DNA from: Cryobacterium sp. BB307
Lineage (GTDB): Bacteria > Actinomycetota > Actinomycetes > Actinomycetales > Microbacteriaceae
Reading direction: 5' to 3'
Length of the DNA: 64,000 nucleotides
Assembly (NCBI RefSeq): GCF_012274275.1
Contig: NZ_JAANZA010000001.1
Coordinates: 186,001-250,000, forward strand
The position numbers and the translations under genes are program-made. The notes beneath the pieces were generated by a model that had not been told where the DNA came from, did no database searches, and was given only the letters and a program-made list of their open reading frames with translations. Position 1 is the first letter of the stretch. Every line of letters begins with the position of its first letter. Below, piece after piece: positions 51,801 to 63,933 of this stretch.

Positions 51801-53279
51801 TCAGACCAGTTCGAGCGCCTTTGCGGTGGTCTCGAGGGTCTTCACGGCGAGCTTCGGGTCATCCGAGAGCTTCAGCCCATAACTGGGCACCATCTGCTGG
51901 ATGGTGCTCTCCCACTTGGGCAGCTGATTCGGGAAGCACCGTGAGAGCAGGTCGAGCATGATCGGCACCGCCGTCGACGCTCCCGGTGAGGCACCGAGCA
52001 GGCCGGCGATCGTGCCGTCGGCGCCGGTGACGACTTCGGTGCCGAACTGCAGGATGCCGCCCTTCTTGGTGTCCTTCTTGATCACCTGCACGCGCTGGCC
52101 CGCCGTGATCTGCCGCCACTTGCCCGGGCGCGCATCCGGCATGAACTCGCGCAGCGCCATGAATTTGGTGTGCTTGCTCGCGAGCACCTGCGTGACCAGG
52201 TACCAGGTGAGGTCGAGGTTGTCCTTGAACACCGCGAGCATCGGGATGATGTTGCCCGGACGGATCGAGAACGGCAGGTCGAACCAGGAGCCGTACTTCA
52301 GGAACTTCGGCGTGAAGCCCGCGTACGGACCGAACATCAGGCTCGGCTTGCCGTCGACGACTCGCGTGTCGAGGTGCGGCACCGACATCGGCGGCGCGCC
52401 AACCGCGGCCTTGCCGTACACCTTGGCGAGGTGACTCGCGACGATCTCCGGGTCGTCGGTGCGCAGGAACTGGCCGCTGACCGGGAAGCCGCCGAAGCCG
52501 CGCGCTTCGGGGATTCCGGATGACTGCAGCAGCGACAGTGCGCCGCCGCCCGCGCCGACGAAGACGAAGCGCGCGTATTCGGTGGTCGGGGTGCCGCCGA
52601 CGATGTGGCGGGTGTTCAGGCGCCAGACGCCGTTCTTCTGCCGCTTGAGGCCGGTGACTTTGCGCTCGGTGTGCAGCTCGGCGCCACCGGCGACCAGATT
52701 GTCGATCAGGTTACGGGTGAGGGCGCCGAAGTCGATGTCGGTGCCCTCGATCGAACGCGTCGCCGCGATCGGCTGGTCCTTCTTACGGCCGGGCAGCAGC
52801 GCGGGTGCCCACTCGTAGATGACGGCTGGGTCCTCGCTGTACTCCATGCCGTCGAACAGCGGGTGATCCTTCATCGCCTCGTAGCGGCGGCGGAGGAACT
52901 GCACGTTCTCCTCGCCCCACACGAAGCTCATGTGCGGGACCGGGTTGATGAACGCCTCCGGGTCGGGCAGAAGCCCCTTGCCCACGAGGTGCGCCCAGAA
53001 CTGCCGGGAGACCTGGAACTGCTCGTTGATCTTGACGGCCTGCGAGATGTCGACGGTGCCGTCGGGCAGCTCCTTGGTGTAGTTCAGCTCGCACAGGGCA
53101 GAGTGGCCGGTGCCGGCGTTGTTCCACGCGTTCGAACTCTCCTGCGCGACGTCCGGGAGCCGCTCGAAGATGCGGATTGTCCAGTCGGGCTCGAGTTGCT
53201 GGATGATTGCGCCGAGGGTGGCACTCATGATGCCGCCACCGATGAGCGCGACGTCGATGGGGGCGGATGCTGAACTCAC
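51801..53279 (-). CDS. mqo: malate:quinone oxidoreductase
   Basis: A 492-residue FAD enzyme that oxidises malate to oxaloacetate and passes electrons to the quinone pool in the TCA cycle, peripheral at the membrane. The FAD-binding opening is [19 protein letters not shown], followed by the family signature [21 protein letters not shown], and the C-terminal [22 protein letters not shown] 53279 is preceded after seven bases by TAAACT (53287-53292), so it is probably leaderless. Confidence 0.95.
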   Translation of the reverse strand: MSSASAPIDVALIGGGIMSATLGAIIQQLEPDWTIRIFERLPDVAQESSNAWNNAGTGHSALCELNYTKELPDGTVDISQAVKINEQFQVSRQFWAHLVGKGLLPDPEAFINPVPHMSFVWGEENVQFLRRRYEAMKDHPLFDGMEYSEDPAVIYEWAPALLPGRKKDQPIAATRSIEGTDIDFGALTRNLIDNLVAGGAELHTERKVTGLKRQKNGVWRLNTRHIVGGTPTTEYARFVFVGAGGGALSLLQSSGIPEARGFGGFPVSGQFLRTDDPEIVASHLAKVYGKAAVGAPPMSVPHLDTRVVDGKPSLMFGPYAGFTPKFLKYGSWFDLPFSIRPGNIIPMLAVFKDNLDLTWYLVTQVLASKHTKFMALREFMPDARPGKWRQITAGQRVQVIKKDTKKGGILQFGTEVVTGADGTIAGLLGASPGASTAVPIMLDLLSRCFPNQLPKWESTIQQMVPSYGLKLSDDPKLAVKTLETTAKALELV

Positions 53280-53357
53280 GCCCTCCAGTTTAGCCGCGCC
53301 CGACGGGCCGCTTCGCCCGTCGAGGGTCGCTCAGAATCGCGCTTCTTCCCGCCTTCT

Positions 53358-53435
53358 GAAAATGCAGGAGATTGTGCTCGAAAACGGCGTTCCGTTGCCA
53401 GAACGCTCCAAATGGGCCGGATCTCCTTCATTTTC
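53358..53435. repeat. family C-like inverted repeat
   Basis: GAAAATGCAGGAGAT (53358-53372) and ATCTCCTTCATTTTC (53421-53435) pair with one mismatch. An inner stem GCGTTC/GAACGC lies in the loop. It shares the AGGAGAT arm core with the elements at 39552 and 54521. Confidence 0.65.
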
Positions 53436-53442
53436 CGGACGG

Positions 53443-53865
53443 CTAGAGGGCGGCGACCGCGCCTGCGATGAGGCCGACGCCCGCGATGATCAGGCCGGCG
53501 GTGAGGCTCGCGACACCAAGCCAGAGCAGTGCGATCAGCCGGTTGGGGCGCTGCGGCTCGCGGCCGATCACCGAAAGGAAGAAGCCGGCAGGCATCAGGA
53601 TCGCCGCAATCGGCACCAGCGATCGGCCCGCCCACAGCCAGCCACCTTCGAGGGCGCTCAGGTCGATGATGGCGAGGATCGCGACGCTGAGCACGAGCAG
53701 CACCGCGGCATGTGCGTGGCCAGCGCGGAAGAACGACTTCTGCAGTCCGTTGGTCGCTACCTTGCCTCCCATCACACGCGTGAGGAAGTAGCCGCCGGAC
53801 TCGACCGTGACCAGGGCGAGCAGCAGGATGCCTGCAAGCAGCAGCGATTGTGGTTGGATAGTCAT
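53443..53865 (-). CDS. four-helix membrane protein controlled by MerR
   Basis: A 140-residue integral membrane protein with four helices (about 7-27, 48-68, 78-98, 110-132) and a conserved-looking GLQKSFFRAGHAHAAVLLVLS segment whose FFRAGHAHAG-like motif occurs in a family of small actinobacterial membrane proteins. Function unknown. Its ATG coincides with the predicted transcript start of a MerR-type promoter, so it is the likely target of the divergent regulator. Confidence 0.72.
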   Translation of the reverse strand: MTIQPQSLLLAGILLLALVTVESGGYFLTRVMGGKVATNGLQKSFFRAGHAHAAVLLVLSVAILAIIDLSALEGGWLWAGRSLVPIAAILMPAGFFLSVIGREPQRPNRLIALLWLGVASLTAGLIIAGVGLIAGAVAAL

Positions 53866-53870
53866 GGTAT

Positions 53871-53901
53871 CCAGTATTGGATAGCGTCACTATCTTGTCA
53901 A
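53871..53901 (-). promoter_or_regulatory. MerR-type promoter with 19-bp spacer and operator dyads
   Basis: Minus-strand TTGACA (53896-53901) and TACTGG (53871-53876) are 19 bases apart, the stretched spacing typical of MerR-activated promoters. The spacer contains GATAG-CGTCA-CTATC (53880-53894). A second dyad TATCCA-GTAT-TGGATA (53868-53883) overlaps the -10. The predicted start falls at the ATG (53865). Confidence 0.7.
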
Positions 53902-53909
53902 GGAGCATC

Positions 53910-54520
53910 GTGCGCATTTCCGAGCTCGTCGACCGCACCGGCGTTCCGCTCGCGACCGTGAAGTACTACCTGCGCGAGGGTCTCCTCATGCCCGGGCAGG
54001 CAACCGGCGCGACCCAGGCGGACTACGACGACGCGCACGTGGAGCGGCTGGGGCTCATCCGGGCGCTGATCGACGTGGCCGGGTTGAGCGTGAAGCGGGC
54101 CAAGGCCGTGATCGACGTGATCGAGCATCCGGAATCGGACCTGGTCCGCACCATCGGCCGGGCGCTCGAAGAGCTGCCTCCGTATGGCGGGTCGGATGCG
54201 GCGGAGTACCCGCGAGCGAAGCGGGCCATCGAGGCGCTGGGCCAGGTGTACGACCCGGACTACGCGGCGGTGGCTCAGCTTGAGCGAGCGCTCGCCGCGG
54301 CCGAGGCGGCGGGCGTGCCGATGACCGACGATCGCCTGCGGGCGTACGGCGGGGCGATCATGGAGCTGGCCGAGTTCGATATCGGCAACATGAGCACCAC
54401 CGACCCGGCGGATGCGGTCAAGTACGCGGTGCTCGGCACTGCCCTGTACGAGCCGGTCATCGCGGCGATGCGCCGGCTCGCGCATCAGGACGCGGTGTAC
54501 CGCGCCCTCGGCGGCTCCTC

Positions 54521-54524
<4 letters not shown>
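53910..54524 (+). CDS. MerR-family transcriptional regulator
   Basis: A 204-residue regulator. The winged helix begins VRISELVDRTGVPLATVKYYLREGLLMPG, followed by DDAHVERLGLIRALIDVAGLSVKRAKAVID and a C-terminal effector domain with no Cys pair, so probably not a metal sensor. GTG 53910 has AGGAG four bases upstream. The TAA stop belongs to an inverted repeat shared with asd. Confidence 0.9.
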
Positions 54525-56925
<2,401 letters not shown>

Positions 56926-57174
56926 GCGTTCTCCGGAATTGGTCAAGGGGGTCGAAGACAAGAATTCTACCGGCATGACCTTGACGCCTCGCTCAGCGTT
57001 ACGCGCCCCGCAATGCGCTGGCGTAACTGCTCGGCAAATTGCTCAACATGGGTGGCCGCACAACGTGCGCTAGACACTTCCCTTAAGTTCGTCGCGACCC
57101 CTATCGGTAACCCCCCTCACTCGGACGTTAATGGGAACCAATCCAAAAGAACGAACAACAGACTGGAGCGAGCA

Positions 57175-57942
57175 ATGATCGCCACCGAAAAGCTGCAAAC
57201 CATAGTGCGCGACCACGGAGAGGTAGTCGACACGAGCGGAAACAAGATAGGCAAGGTGGGCCAGCTTTACCTTGACGACCAGACCGGCGACCCGGAATGG
57301 GTCACCGTCATGACGGGACTCTTCGGCATGTCCGAGAGCTTCGTTCCTATCCGCGATGCCACCCTCGAGGGCGACCACGTGAGGGTGCCGTACGACAAAG
57401 ACATGGTGAAGGATGCGCCACGAATCGACGCGGACGCGCACCTCGACGAACGCCAGGAGGACGAGCTCTACAACTATTACCACCTGGAAGGAACGACGGG
57501 CGATCGCACGGACATGCGCTCCGACATGCAGGAACGGTCCGACATGCGGGGCAAGACTGACGACGCGATGACCCGATCCGAGGAGGAGTTGCGAGTCGGC
57601 AAGGAACGCCACGCCACTGGTCACGCCCACCTGCGCAAGTACGTGGTGACCGAGAACGTGCAGACGACTGTGCCGGTCAGCCACGAGGAGGTGCGGGTGG
57701 TTCGCGAGCCGATCACCGACGAGAACATCGACGAAGCGCTCAGCGGCCCGGACATCACGGAGAGCGAGCACGAAGTGACCCTGCACGCCGAGACTCCGGT
57801 GGTCGAGAAGACCACCAAGCCGGTTGAGCGGGTGAGGCTCGAGAAGGACGAGGTCACCGAGCAGGAGCAGGTGAACGAGACCGTTCGCAAGGAGAAGATC
57901 GAGTCGGACGTCGACGACACTCGCCGAGACCGGGGCATGTAA
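57175..57942 (+). CDS. PRC-barrel and DUF2382 (YsnF/AvaK-like) stress protein
   Basis: A 255-residue soluble, very acidic protein. The N-terminal PRC-barrel (GEVVDTSGNKIGKVGQLYLDDQTGDPEWVTV) is joined by a charged linker to a C-terminal DUF2382 domain (RVGKERHATGHAHLRKYVVTENVQTTVPVSHEEVRVVREPI). Such proteins are commonly general-stress induced, possibly at the membrane or on RNA. GGAG (57165-57168) precedes the ATG. It sits alone between the lysC and recR blocks, which are usually adjacent. Confidence 0.88.
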   Translation: MIATEKLQTIVRDHGEVVDTSGNKIGKVGQLYLDDQTGDPEWVTVMTGLFGMSESFVPIRDATLEGDHVRVPYDKDMVKDAPRIDADAHLDERQEDELYNYYHLEGTTGDRTDMRSDMQERSDMRGKTDDAMTRSEEELRVGKERHATGHAHLRKYVVTENVQTTVPVSHEEVRVVREPITDENIDEALSGPDITESEHEVTLHAETPVVEKTTKPVERVRLEKDEVTEQEQVNETVRKEKIESDVDDTRRDRGM

Positions 57943-57951
57943 CGCGCCGCC

Positions 57952-57993
57952 TGCGGACATCCGCGGCAGGCGCACCTGGCGCGGATGTCCGCA
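57952..57993. terminator. perfect 14-bp hairpin between convergent genes
   Basis: TGCGGACATCCGCG (57952-57965) and CGCGGATGTCCGCA (57980-57993) are exact reverse complements; the 14-base loop contains a further CAGG/CCTG pair. It lies between the DUF2382 gene and recR and has no T-run. Confidence 0.65.
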
Positions 57994-58038
57994 ACGGTCG
58001 CGGTTCAGCGGAACGGGCGCGGCTGTCCGGAACGGCGC

Positions 58039-58638
58039 TCAGTGCTGAACGCTCCGTCGGCCCTCAAACGCGCGACCCAGCGTGACCTCGTCGGCGTACT
58101 CGAGGTCGCCGCCGACCGGGAGACCGGATGCGAGGCGCGTCACGCGCAGGTCGGGCTGGATCAGCAGGCGGCTGAGGTAGCTTGCGGTGGCCTCACCCTC
58201 GAGGTTCGGGTTCGTGGCGATGATGACCTCGGTGACGGTTCCGTCGGCGAGTCGCTGCATCAGCTGCCGGATCCGGAGGTCGTCGGGGCCGACGCCGTCG
58301 ATCGGGCTGATGGCACCGCCGAGCACGTGGTAGAGACCCTTGAACTCCCGGGTGCGTTCGATCGCGGCGACATCCTTCGCCTCCTCAACAACGCAGATGA
58401 GGCTCGCGTTGCGGCGCGGGTCGCGGCAGATCGGGCAACGCTCCTGCTCGGTGACGTTGCCGCACACCTCGCAGAACCGCACCTTGTCGCGCACCTCGAT
58501 GAGCACCTCGGCGAGACGCGAGACATCGAACGACTCGGTCTGCAGGATGTGGAACGCGATGCGCTGCGCCGACTTCGGCCCGATGCCGGGGAGGCGGCCG
58601 AGCTCGTCGATCAGTTCCTGGACGATGCCCTCGTACAA
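58039..58638 (-). CDS. recR: recombination protein RecR
   Basis: A 199-residue recombination mediator that helps load RecA with RecF and RecO. It has the helix-hairpin-helix start ([22 protein letters not shown]), a C4 zinc finger ([21 protein letters not shown]) and the Toprim segment [19 protein letters not shown] 58638 is immediately next to the dnaX stop; no other start is close, and dnaX-recR coupling is a standard arrangement. Confidence 0.95.
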   Translation of the reverse strand: MYEGIVQELIDELGRLPGIGPKSAQRIAFHILQTESFDVSRLAEVLIEVRDKVRFCEVCGNVTEQERCPICRDPRRNASLICVVEEAKDVAAIERTREFKGLYHVLGGAISPIDGVGPDDLRIRQLMQRLADGTVTEVIIATNPNLEGEATASYLSRLLIQPDLRVTRLASGLPVGGDLEYADEVTLGRAFEGRRSVQH

Positions 58639-60585
58639 CTAGCCCTCCATCGGCGTCACGCGCTGCTCGATCGGCTGTTCCTCGATGAAGCTCGCGTTCA
58701 GCAATTCACGCACGACTGACTCACCGTAACGCTGCCGGGGCGGCGGGACGTTGGACGGCCGGGCACCGGATGCGCCCGGCGCCGCAGCAGGTCGGTTCGG
58801 CTTCGTCGGTGCCGGCGTGGCGGCAGCCGTCGGCGGCGCGGCAGCCGTCGGCGCAGCGGCCGGGGCCGGTGCTCGGCGCTCGGCCGGCGGCTCCGAGTCC
58901 GGGATCTGTGCGACCGCCCAGCCGCCGTGTTCCTCCGGTGCCGGCTCGGGCTCCTCGGCGGGTGGCGGGACGTCGTCGTGCGGCGGCTCAGTGCGCTGCG
59001 GTTTCGCGCCCGCATCGACCCGAGCGATGAACTTCACCCGGATGCCCAGCACGTCGACGATCGCCTGGCGCAGGATCTCGCTCACGCTCTCACCGGCCGC
59101 CTGCGGCTGGCGGAAGCCCGCGACGTCGTTCTCACTGGGGAACGCAAGCGCGAGCACGTCGTCTTTCAGGCCCATCGGCTTCGCGGTGAAGACGACGGCC
59201 CACGCGGTGCGCTTGCGCTCACCGACTGCTTCCACGATCTGGGACCAGGCATCCTTGAGCTGGTCGAAGGTGACGTCGGTGGGGGATGCTGCGGGGGCGG
59301 GGGCTGGCTTCGAGACGACGGGCTTCGCCGATTCTGGGGCGGGCGGGGTTGCCGCGACCGGCTTCGAGACTGCCGGCTTTGCGGCTTCTTCCTCAGCCAC
59401 CGGGGCGGGCGCGGCATCCCCTGCAACACCGATTCGGCGCTCGAGACGCTCCACGCGAGCCAGCGTCCCACGCTCGGACTCGTCGGCCGCGGGCACAAGC
59501 ACTCGCGCCACCATCAATTCAAGGTGCAACCGCGGCGACGTGGCGCCGGTCATCTCGGTGAGCGCGGCGTTCACGACATCCGCAGCCCGGCTGAGCTCGG
59601 CGCCGCCGAACCGCGCTGCCTGAGCCGTCATGGACTCGAGCTCGTCCTCTGGGATTCCGCGCAGCACCGCAGCGGCCCCTGAGCCGGTTGCTGCGACGAT
59701 GATGAGGTCGCGCAGACGTTCGAGCAGGTCCTCGACGAACCGGCGCGGATCCTGACCGGTCTGGATGACCCGGTCGACCGCGGCGAACGCGGCAGCGGCA
59801 TCCCGAGCGCCGATCGCATCGATGACCTCGCCGAGCAGCGCCGCGTGGGTGTAGCCGAGCAAAGCGACCGCGCGCTCGTAGTCGATCGAGGTGCCGTCGG
59901 AGCCAGCGATGAGCTGGTCGAGCAGCGAGAGGGTGTCGCGCACCGAACCGCCGCCGGCACGCACGACAAGCGGCAGCACGCCGGGCTCGGCGGTGACCTT
60001 CTCCTCGTCGATGAGCTGCTGCACGTACTCGAGCAGTTGTGCGGGTGGCACCAGCCGGAACGGGTAGTGGTGCGTGCGGGACCGGATGGTGCCGATCACC
60101 TTGTCGGGCTCGGTGGTCGCGAAGATGAACTTCACGTGCTCCGGCGGCTCCTCGACGATCTTCAGCAGGGCGTTGAAGCCCTGCGGCGTGACCATGTGCG
60201 CCTCGTCGAGGATGAAGATCTTGTACCGGTCGCGCGCGGGAGCGAACACCGCGCGCTCGCGCAGGTCACGAGCGTCGTCGACACCGTTGTGGCTGGCGGC
60301 GTCGATCTCGACCACGTCGAGAGAACCGCCACCGTCGCGGGACAGCTCGATGCAGCTCGGGCACTTCCCGCACGGAGTGTCGGTCGGACCCTCCACGCAG
60401 TTCAGGCAGCGGGCCAGGATGCGCGCGGACGTGGTCTTGCCGCATCCGCGTGGTCCACTGAACAGGTAGGCGTGGTTGACCCGGTTGGTACGCAGCGCCG
60501 TCTGCAGCGGCTCGGTCACCTGGGACTGGCCGATCAGCTCGGCGAACGTCTCAGGCCGGTAGCGGCGATACAGGGCGGTGACCAC
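58639..60585 (-). CDS. dnaX: DNA polymerase III subunits gamma and tau
   Basis: A 648-residue clamp-loader ATPase. Walker A is FSGPRGCGKTTSARIL, the zinc finger CLNCVEGPTDTPCGKCPSC, Walker B FILDEAHMV, SRC-like FATTEPDKVIGTIRSRTHHYPF. A Pro/Ala/Lys-rich linker (about 395-440) leads to a tau-like C-terminus with another Pro/Ala tract near 590-620. No A-rich slippery heptamer is evident, so a frameshifted gamma form is not predicted. TATCCT (60592-60597) six bases before the GTG suggests leaderless initiation. Confidence 0.95.
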   Translation of the reverse strand: MVTALYRRYRPETFAELIGQSQVTEPLQTALRTNRVNHAYLFSGPRGCGKTTSARILARCLNCVEGPTDTPCGKCPSCIELSRDGGGSLDVVEIDAASHNGVDDARDLRERAVFAPARDRYKIFILDEAHMVTPQGFNALLKIVEEPPEHVKFIFATTEPDKVIGTIRSRTHHYPFRLVPPAQLLEYVQQLIDEEKVTAEPGVLPLVVRAGGGSVRDTLSLLDQLIAGSDGTSIDYERAVALLGYTHAALLGEVIDAIGARDAAAAFAAVDRVIQTGQDPRRFVEDLLERLRDLIIVAATGSGAAAVLRGIPEDELESMTAQAARFGGAELSRAADVVNAALTEMTGATSPRLHLELMVARVLVPAADESERGTLARVERLERRIGVAGDAAPAPVAEEEAAKPAVSKPVAATPPAPESAKPVVSKPAPAPAASPTDVTFDQLKDAWSQIVEAVGERKRTAWAVVFTAKPMGLKDDVLALAFPSENDVAGFRQPQAAGESVSEILRQAIVDVLGIRVKFIARVDAGAKPQRTEPPHDDVPPPAEEPEPAPEEHGGWAVAQIPDSEPPAERRAPAPAAAPTAAAPPTAAATPAPTKPNRPAAAPGASGARPSNVPPPRQRYGESVVRELLNASFIEEQPIEQRVTPMEG

Positions 60586-60637
60586 GTACCAAGGATAGTG
60601 GCCACCCCCGACCTGGGCGGCCGTTGGTGTGGATGAC

Positions 60638-60676
60638 TGGTTTCGAGACGATCGCTGGCGCGATCCCTCAACCAGC
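60638..60676. repeat. family B palindromic repeat
   Basis: TGGTTTCGAGACGATCGC, short loop, GCGATCCCTCAACCAGC. Its right edge supplies the stop codon of ackA at 60668. It occupies most of the gap between ackA and dnaX. Confidence 0.85.
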
Positions 60677-61807
60677 AGGGAGGGCGGCGATCGCCGCGAC
60701 GGTTTGGCGCGCGATCTCCAGCTCCTCGTTGGTTGGAACTACGAGCACCGCCACCGGCGCACCCTCCGGCGAGATGTACCGAGCCGACTTGGAGGCCAGC
60801 TCGTTGCGATCCTGATCGACCTCGATCCCCAGAAACTCCAGCCCGGCGAGCGCCCGCCGCCGCAGCAGTCCGTTGTTCTCGCCGATGCCCGCGGTGAAAA
60901 CCAGGGCGTCCAGACCGCCGAGCTCCGCAATGTACGCGCCGATGTAGTGCCGGATGCGGTGCCGCCACACGGCGAGCGCCAACTCGGCCGCCTCATCGCC
61001 GCGTGAGCCGGCCTCTTGCACATCGCGCATGTCACCGGTGCCGGTGAGACCCAGCAGCCCGCTCCGCTTGTTGAGCAGGTCGTCGAGCTCATCGACGTTC
61101 ATCCCTGCCTGCCGGCGCAGGTGGAACACGACGCCGGGGTCGATATCGCCCGACCGGGTTCCCATCACGAGACCCTCGAGCGGGGTAAGCCCCATCGACG
61201 TGTCGATCGACTTGCCGCCGCGAACCGCGGTCGCCGATGCTCCGTTGCCGAGGTGCAGCACGATGATCCGCAGCTCCTCGACCGGCCGCCCGAGGAAGCG
61301 TGCCGCCTCGCCCGCGACGTACTGGTGCGACGTGCCGTGGAACCCGTAGCGCCGCACCTTATAGCGCTCAGCGATCTCCCGGTCGATGGCGTAGGTGTAC
61401 GCCTCCGGCGGCAGCGTCTGGTGGAACGCGGTGTCGAACACCGCGACGTGCGGCACGTCCGGGAGGGCAGCACGGGCGGCACGGATGCCGAGCAGGTTCG
61501 CCGGATTGTGCAGCGGCGCGAGCGACGACACCTCCTCGATGAGCCGCTCGACCTCATCCGTGATCACGGTCGCCTCGGAGAAGTGCGGGCCACCGTGCAC
61601 CACCCGATGCCCCACTCCCACGATGTCGCGGTCGGTGCCGATCGTCTCGACGAGCACGCGCTTCATGCCTGCCTCATGGTCGGGCACCTCGCCCGGCTCA
61701 CCGATGCGCTCGATGATCCCATCGACCACGGGCTTGTCAGTGTCGAGGTCGATCAGCTGGTACTTGATCGACGAGGACCCCGAGTTGACGATGAAAACCT
61801 GGCTCAT
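60668..61807 (-). CDS. ackA: acetate kinase
   Basis: A 379-residue kinase interconverting acetyl phosphate and acetate. Signatures are FIVNSGSSSIKYQLID, HRVVHGGPHFSEA, FDTAFHQTLP, YGFHGTSHQYV, HLGNGASATAVRGGKSIDTSMGLTPLEGL and FTAGIGENN. It overlaps pta in an ATGA junction. Its C-terminus (LPAG-stop) is formed from a family B repeat. Confidence 0.96.
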   Translation of the reverse strand: MSQVFIVNSGSSSIKYQLIDLDTDKPVVDGIIERIGEPGEVPDHEAGMKRVLVETIGTDRDIVGVGHRVVHGGPHFSEATVITDEVERLIEEVSSLAPLHNPANLLGIRAARAALPDVPHVAVFDTAFHQTLPPEAYTYAIDREIAERYKVRRYGFHGTSHQYVAGEAARFLGRPVEELRIIVLHLGNGASATAVRGGKSIDTSMGLTPLEGLVMGTRSGDIDPGVVFHLRRQAGMNVDELDDLLNKRSGLLGLTGTGDMRDVQEAGSRGDEAAELALAVWRHRIRHYIGAYIAELGGLDALVFTAGIGENNGLLRRRALAGLEFLGIEVDQDRNELASKSARYISPEGAPVAVLVVPTNEELEIARQTVAAIAALPAG

Positions 61808-63933
61808 CGCTTCGCGCTCTGGGCTTGGATGGCGGTGATGGCAATGGTGTTGACGATGTCCTTCACCGTCGCGCCGCGGGACAGGTCGTTGACCGGCAGC
61901 CGCAGCCCCTGCAGCACCGGCCCGATGGCCACCGCACCGGCGCTGCGCTGCACCGCCTTGTACGTGTTGTTGCCGGTGTTGAGGTCGGGGAAGATGAACA
62001 CCGTTGCCCGCCCGGCGACCTCCGACTCGGGCAGCTTCGCCTTCGCCACCGCAGCGTCCGCCGCCGCGTCGTACTGGATGGGCCCGTCGACCGGCAGGTC
62101 GGGTCGTCGCTCACGCACGATCGCCGTCGCGGCGCGCACCTTGTCGACGTCGGTGCCGGTTCCGGATGCGCCGGTCGAGTAGGACAGCATCGCGATCCGT
62201 GGATCGATACCGAACTGCACGGCCGTCTCGGCTGCGGACACCGCGATGTCGGCGAGCTGTTCGACAGATGGGTCGGGGATGACCGCGCAATCGCCGTAGA
62301 CCAGAACCCGGTCGGCGAGTGCCATGAGGAACACGCTCGAGACGACCGAGACATCCGGTTTGGTCTTGATGATCTCGAATGCCGGGCGGATGGTGTGCGC
62401 TGTGGTGTGTGCGGCGCCGGAGACCATCCCGTCGGCGAGTCCCCTGTGCACCATGAGGGTGCCGAAGTAGCTGGGGTCGGTGACGGTGTCGCGCGCGCTC
62501 TCCAGGCTGACGCCCTTGTGGGCGCGCAGCTGCTGGTACTCGGCAGCGAACTTCTCCCGGAGCACGTCGTCGAACGAGCTGATCACCTGCGCCTGGCGGA
62601 TGTCGAGGCCGAGCCCGATCGCGCGGGCCCGCACCTCGATCTCCTCGCCGAGGATGGTCAGGTCGGCGATGCCGCGCGAGAGCACGGTGGCGGCGGCACG
62701 CAGGATGCGGTCGTCCTCACCCTCGGGCAGCACGATGTGCTTGCGGTTGGCCCGTGCGCGTTCCACCAGCCCGTACTCGAACATCAGTGGTGTGACGACG
62801 TCGGTGCTCTCCACCTCGAGCAGTTCGAGCAGTTGCGCCGAATCGACGTGCTGCTCGAACAGCGCCCGCGCACTGTCGAGCTTGCGCTGCGAGTCGGCGG
62901 CGAGGCGCGGCCGGATGTTGGTGATCGTCACCGCGGTGTCGTAGCTGCCCAGCGGGGAGGCGATGATCGGCAGCGTCGGCCGCACGCCGTCGATGAGCTG
63001 GATGATCTGGTCGGGCACTTCGAACCCGCCGTTGAGCACGATCCCGGCCAGGGAGGGGAAGGTCGCCGACTCGTTCGCCATGATGACAGCGAGCAGCACC
63101 TCGGTGCGGTCGGCCGGGACCACGACGACGGAGCCCTCGATCAGGCGCAGCAGCACGTTGTTCATGCTCATGCCGGCGACAACAACGCCCATGGCTTCGC
63201 GGTCCAACAGCTCGTCGTCGCCGCGCACCAGCGTGCCGTCCGTCGCTTCCATGATCGAGCGCATCGTCGGGGCGACCAGCACCGGGTCCTCTGGTACCGA
63301 CCACACCGGCGTGCTGGTCTGGGTGCCGACGGCGGCGGTGATCTCGTCCAGCCGTTTGGGATCGCCGCGGTTGACGATGACGGCGGCCAGATGGGCGTGC
63401 TCATGGCGCAGCTCGTCGATGGCGATCTCGGCAGCCTGGCCGACCGCCTCCGGGGTGCGCGCGAGCCCGGTGGTCTTGCTGCGTCCGCCGACCACCAACA
63501 GCACCGGCATTCCGAGGTTCGCGGCGATGCGCGCGTTGTAGCCGAACTCGGTCGGCGCGCCGACTCCTGTGTAGTCCGAGCCGAGCACGACGACCGCGTC
63601 GCATTTGGCCTCGACGGCCTTGTACCGTTCCACGATGCGGGCGAGCGCGGCATCCGGGTCATCGTGCACGTCCTCGTAGCCGACGCCGATGCACTCGTCG
63701 TAGTCGAGGTCGACACCGTCATGCTGAAGCAGCAGCGAGAGCACGTAGTCGCGCTCGGTCGAGGACCGGGAGATCGGACGGAACACTCCCACCCGATTCA
63801 CCGACCGGGAGAGCGTCGCCAGCACTCCGAGAGCGATGGTCGACTTGCCGGTGTTGCCTTCCGCCGAGGTGATGTAGACGCTGCGTGTCGAGTTCAGTTT
63901 CGAGACTTCCCTTCGCCGCCGGTGGCGCGGCAC
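61804..63933 (-). CDS. pta: phosphate acetyltransferase
   Basis: A 709-residue enzyme converting acetyl-CoA to acetyl phosphate. It is the long form: an N-terminal BioD-like P-loop domain (VYITSAEGNTGKSTIALGVL), a DRTGG domain (about 215-330), and the C-terminal catalytic domain (GLADGMVSGAAHTTAHTIRPAF and FPDLNTGNNTYKAVQR). GTG 63933 is preferred (AGGA upstream, and TAGGAT at 63939-63944 as a -10 five bases before it); TTG 63936 and 63939 are alternatives. pta-ackA is the overflow/acetate switch. Confidence 0.94.
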   Translation of the reverse strand: MPRHRRRREVSKLNSTRSVYITSAEGNTGKSTIALGVLATLSRSVNRVGVFRPISRSSTERDYVLSLLLQHDGVDLDYDECIGVGYEDVHDDPDAALARIVERYKAVEAKCDAVVVLGSDYTGVGAPTEFGYNARIAANLGMPVLLVVGGRSKTTGLARTPEAVGQAAEIAIDELRHEHAHLAAVIVNRGDPKRLDEITAAVGTQTSTPVWSVPEDPVLVAPTMRSIMEATDGTLVRGDDELLDREAMGVVVAGMSMNNVLLRLIEGSVVVVPADRTEVLLAVIMANESATFPSLAGIVLNGGFEVPDQIIQLIDGVRPTLPIIASPLGSYDTAVTITNIRPRLAADSQRKLDSARALFEQHVDSAQLLELLEVESTDVVTPLMFEYGLVERARANRKHIVLPEGEDDRILRAAATVLSRGIADLTILGEEIEVRARAIGLGLDIRQAQVISSFDDVLREKFAAEYQQLRAHKGVSLESARDTVTDPSYFGTLMVHRGLADGMVSGAAHTTAHTIRPAFEIIKTKPDVSVVSSVFLMALADRVLVYGDCAVIPDPSVEQLADIAVSAAETAVQFGIDPRIAMLSYSTGASGTGTDVDKVRAATAIVRERRPDLPVDGPIQYDAAADAAVAKAKLPESEVAGRATVFIFPDLNTGNNTYKAVQRSAGAVAIGPVLQGLRLPVNDLSRGATVKDIVNTIAITAIQAQSAKR

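Noticed and set aside
59300..59400. Family B-like GGCTTCGAGAC words in the dnaX linker
   Set aside because: Only the central eleven bases match and they encode a Pro/Ala/Lys-rich linker; similarity may come from codon use.
58639..60585. Programmed frameshift in dnaX producing a gamma subunit
   Set aside because: No A-rich slippery heptamer was seen; the full frame gives a complete tau-like protein.
60586..60667. Possible signal-recognition-particle RNA gene upstream of dnaX
   Set aside because: The gap is only about 82 bases and is mostly a family B repeat; the conserved GGAA tetraloop structure is not present.
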